DNA of 7,194 bases, taken from an uncultured bacterium (GTDB lineage: Bacteria > Bacillota > Clostridia > Lachnospirales > Lachnospiraceae). Numbering within the stretch: position 1 is the first letter of the stretch; every line of letters begins with the position of its first letter. The DNA lies in contig CAJMNU010000072.1 in NCBI GenBank assembly GCA_905214855.1, forward strand, positions 1 through 7,194, in the 5' to 3' direction. Positions 4,303 to 7,194 of this stretch are shown in pieces. The position numbers and the translations under genes are program-made. The notes under the pieces are model-generated. The model saw only the letters and a program-made list of their open reading frames with translations, searched no databases and was not told the DNA's origin.

Positions 4303-7194
4303 TTATCCCATCATATCAAACAAAGAAAGCTGATTGGATTCCGGCAGATCTTTAAGGATTCCAAGATCAGCAAGCAGGTCACTGGTTGTCTTACTGACTT
4401 TTGTACGGTTTCTGAAATCTTCTTTTGACAAGAATGGTCCATCTTTCACCGCATCCACGATCGCATCTGCCGCTTTTTCTCCCAATCCGTCAATACTGCT
4501 CAAAGACGGCATAAGTTTTCCATCTATAATCTGAAAATGATGTGCTTTTGCCTTAAAAATATCAATTGGCATAAATTCAAATCCTCTGGCATACATTTCC
4601 TGCACAATCCTCATATCCCTAAGTGTATCCTGTTCTTTTTTGGATAAAGAATCGCTTCTTCTCTTATAATCTGCCAGATAAAACTCCAGTTTTTCTCTTC
4701 CTAAGCACATTAATTCATAAGAAAAACCACTCGCACGGATACTGAAAAATGCCGCATAATAAGCTAAAGGATAAAACACCTTACAATATGCGATTCTCCA
4801 TGCCATCATAACATATGCAGCTGCATGTGCTTTTGGGAACATATATTTAATCTTTTTACATGATCCAATATACCAGTCTGGAACATCATGTTCTTTCATA
4901 ACTTCAATCCATTCTGGTTTTAATCCCTTTCCTTTTCGCACAGACTCCATGATGGTAAAAGAAAGTCCCTCTTCAATCCCTTTCTGGATCAAATATACCA
5001 TAATATCATCACGACAGCAGATTGCCGTCTGGATCGTTGCCTGTCCACCAAGGATCAAATCTTTTGCATTTCCCAACCATACATCGGTTCCATGTGACAG
5101 ACCAGAAATACGCACCAAATCCGAAAAATATTTTGGTTTTGCATCAATCAACATCTGCATCGCAAAATCCGTTCCAAATTCTGGAATACCAAGTGCCCCC
5201 AACTGACATCCTCCAATATCTTCTGGTGTAATGTGGAGTGCTGATGTATTCTGGAACAAAGACATAACCTCTGGACAATCCAATGGAATATCCTTAACTG
5301 GATCCAGCCCTGTCAGATCCTGAAGCATTCGGATCATGGTCGGATCATCATGCCCCAGAATATCCAGTTTCAAAAGGTTATGGTCAATGGAATGATAATC
5401 AAAATGAGTCGTCACCGTTGACGTTGTCATATCATTTGCCGGACGCTGTACAGGGGTAAAAGAATAGATCGTTTCTCCCAAAGGAAGTACTACAATACCA
5501 CCCGGATGCTGTCCTGTCGTCCTTCTTACTCCCACGCATCCCTTCACGATCCGGTTGATCTCTCCATTTCTCTTATGGACACCATGTTCTTCATAATAAT
5601 TCTTTACATATCCATATGCGGTCTTATCTGCCAGTGTTCCTATTGTACCTGCCCTGAAAGTCTGTCCTTTCCCAAAGATCACCTCTGTATAATCATGTGC
5701 ATGGCTCTGATATTCTCCAGAAAAGTTCAAGTCAATATCCGGCTCTTTATCCCCCTTAAAGCCCAAAAATGTCTCAAACGGGATATCATGTCCATCTTTC
5801 TTTAACGGCTGTCCACAGACTGGACAGGCTTTGTCAGGCATGTCACACCCAGACATACCAGAGAATTTTTTGACTTCTTCTGAGTCAAAATCATAGTAGT
5901 GACAATTTGGGCAATAATAATGTGGACTCAGAGAGTTTACCTCTGTGATACCTGCCATATTTGCCACAAAAGAAGAGCCTACAGAACCTCTTGAACCAAC
6001 CAGATATCCGTCTTCCACTGATTTCCACACCAGTTTCTGAGCAATGATATACATTACGGCAAATCCATTGCTGATAATAGAATGCAGTTCCTTTTCCAGA
6101 CGATCTACTACGATCTGAGGCAGATTTTCCCCATACTGCTTGTGTGCAGAGCGATAACAGATTTCTCTTAATGTTTCGTCTGAATCTTCAATCACCGGAG
6201 GACATTTATCCGGACGCACTGGAGAGATTTTTTCACACATTGCCGCAATCTTTCTTGTATTCTTTACAACTACCTCATATGCCTTTTCTTCTCCCAGATA
6301 GTCAAATTCACGAAGCATTTCCTCTGTCGTACGAAGATATAAAGGTGCTTGCTCATCGGCATCCTTAAATCCCTGACCAGCCATAATAATCTTTCTATAT
6401 ACTTCATCCTGAGGATCTAAAAAATGAACATCACATGTCGCACAGACTGGTTTTTCAAATTGTTCTCCCAAAGCCACGATCTTTCGATTCAGATTTTTTA
6501 AATCCTCTTCTGTGTGAACAGGACTTTTCTCATCTCTTAACATAAAACGGTTATTTCCCAATGGCTGTATCTCAAGATAGTCATAGAACTGTACCAGTCT
6601 TGCAATTTCTTCTTCTGGACTTCCCCTCAAAAGCGCTTGATACAATTCTCCCGCTTCACATGCCGAACCAATGATCAGCCCTTCCCGATACTTATTCAAA
6701 ACACTCTTTGGAATCCTTGGTCTTCTGGCAAAGTAGTTAATATGGGACCATGAAACCAAACGGTACAGATTAACTCTGCCCAAATCATTTTTTGCCAAAA
6801 TGATCACATGGTATGTAGGCATCTTTTTAATTGTATCTTCTGACATTTGACTGAGTTGATTCAGATTTTCCAAATCTTCTACTCCGCGCTCACGGAGCAT
6901 TTTTACAAATGATGCAAAAATCTCAGCAGTCGCTCCTGCATCATCTACTGCTCTGTGATGATTTTCCAGAGAAATATTCAATGCTTTTGCTACAGTATCC
7001 AGTTTATATCGGTTCAAATTCGGCAATAAAACACGCGCGATCGCTACGGTATCTAATATAGTCGGATTAAATGCAATTCCTTGCGTTCTGGCATTTTGAA
7101 AAATAAAACTCATATCAAACGAGGCATTGTGTGCTACCATAACAGCCTGACCGCAAAATTCCAAAAATTTTGGAAGCACTTCCTCAATCTTTGG
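4303..7194 (-). CDS. polC: DNA polymerase III alpha subunit PolC (Gram-positive type), C-terminal 964 codons including stop
   Basis: Replicative DNA polymerase of Bacillota; full length is about 1,430-1,500 residues, and the 5' third lies beyond the right edge. Numbering from the first visible codon, the 963 residues contain: the rear half of the inserted DEDD proofreading exonuclease, with VAHNASFD at 20-27 and HHRAVDDA at 79-86; the C-terminal PHP part, about 126-335; SRGSVGSSF at 401-409 in the palm; a Cys cluster CPNC (428-431), C450 and CPVC (457-460), the PolC zinc-finger-like insertion; the catalytic pair D486 and D488 in PDIDLNF; KAHAAAYVMMAW at 788-799; and a helix-hairpin-helix IDGLGEKAADAIV at 901-913. 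The C-terminus ends NQLSLFDMMG, with QLSLF matching the beta-clamp-binding pentapeptide. No frameshift or missing key residue is seen. Confidence 0.97.
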   Translation of the reverse strand, partial: PKIEEVLPKFLEFCGQAVMVAHNASFDMSFIFQNARTQGIAFNPTILDTVAIARVLLPNLNRYKLDTVAKALNISLENHHRAVDDAGATAEIFASFVKMLRERGVEDLENLNQLSQMSEDTIKKMPTYHVIILAKNDLGRVNLYRLVSWSHINYFARRPRIPKSVLNKYREGLIIGSACEAGELYQALLRGSPEEEIARLVQFYDYLEIQPLGNNRFMLRDEKSPVHTEEDLKNLNRKIVALGEQFEKPVCATCDVHFLDPQDEVYRKIIMAGQGFKDADEQAPLYLRTTEEMLREFDYLGEEKAYEVVVKNTRKIAAMCEKISPVRPDKCPPVIEDSDETLREICYRSAHKQYGENLPQIVVDRLEKELHSIISNGFAVMYIIAQKLVWKSVEDGYLVGSRGSVGSSFVANMAGITEVNSLSPHYYCPNCHYYDFDSEEVKKFSGMSGCDMPDKACPVCGQPLKKDGHDIPFETFLGFKGDKEPDIDLNFSGEYQSHAHDYTEVIFGKGQTFRAGTIGTLADKTAYGYVKNYYEEHGVHKRNGEINRIVKGCVGVRRTTGQHPGGIVVLPLGETIYSFTPVQRPANDMTTSTVTTHFDYHSIDHNLLKLDILGHDDPTMIRMLQDLTGLDPVKDIPLDCPEVMSLFQNTSALHITPEDIGGCQLGALGIPEFGTDFAMQMLIDAKPKYFSDLVRISGLSHGTDVWLGNAKDLILGGQATIQTAICCRDDIMVYLIQKGIEEGLSFTIMESVRKGKGLKPEWIEVMKEHDVPDWYIGSCKKIKYMFPKAHAAAYVMMAWRIAYCKVFYPLAYYAAFFSIRASGFSYELMCLGREKLEFYLADYKRRSDSLSKKEQDTLRDMRIVQEMYARGFEFMPIDIFKAKAHHFQIIDGKLMPSLSSIDGLGEKAADAIVDAVKDGPFLSKEDFRNRTKVSKTTSDLLADLGILKDLPESNQLSLFDMMG

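Noticed and set aside
4949..5231. Two overlapping plus-strand open frames inside polC
   Set aside because: They lie antisense to well-conserved polymerase sequence, lack Shine-Dalgarno sites and resemble no protein family.
4303..7194. Cys cluster in PolC as an unusual inserted domain
   Set aside because: A CxxC...C...CxxC insertion just before the catalytic PDIDL motif is normal for PolC polymerases of Bacillota.

Overview
The window looks like a piece of a low-GC Bacillota chromosome, most likely class Clostridia and plausibly a Lachnospiraceae-type gut bacterium. The grounds are a PolC-type replicative polymerase (a Bacillota hallmark), a MalFG-like sugar transporter with no dedicated ATPase gene in sight, purine-rich Shine-Dalgarno sequences and AT-rich spacers. 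Genus and species cannot be fixed from the sequence alone. Every gene I can support lies on the minus strand, so the window reads right to left.

Right part (about 4303-7194): the C-terminal two thirds of polC, open at the right edge. It contains the end of the proofreading exonuclease, the rear PHP part, the polymerase core with a Zn-finger-like insertion, a helix-hairpin-helix region and a C-terminal clamp-binding motif. Only 28 nt downstream is a small membrane gene matching the N-terminal half of the LysO (DUF340) lysine exporter.

Middle (3895-4010): a 116-nt junction. It carries an IS608/IS200-type subterminal hairpin with an extrahelical T, and a TTAC tetranucleotide 17 nt before it. 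The LysO-like gene on one side lacks its larger partner, and the MalF-like gene on the other lacks roughly its first third. This looks like a deletion or transposition scar.

Middle-left (847-3894): a compact, translationally coupled block of malF-like permease (N-terminally truncated), malG-like permease and a GH13 oligo-1,6-glucosidase/alpha-glucosidase. Together they suggest uptake and intracellular hydrolysis of alpha-glucosides, probably alpha-1,6-linked. No solute-binding protein or ATPase is present; the former may have been lost with the 5' part of malF, and the latter is often a shared MsmK/MsmX-type protein encoded elsewhere. A strong intrinsic terminator follows the glucosidase.

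Left part (1-680): a second hairpin with a T-run, then a badly decayed IS4-family DDE transposase. It has an internal deletion, an in-frame amber codon and missing N- and C-terminal parts. It runs into an unidentified membrane-protein-like fragment that leaves the window.

I see no clear new defence or RNA system here. The most unusual signal is the scar at 3895-4010 and the operon truncation beside it.
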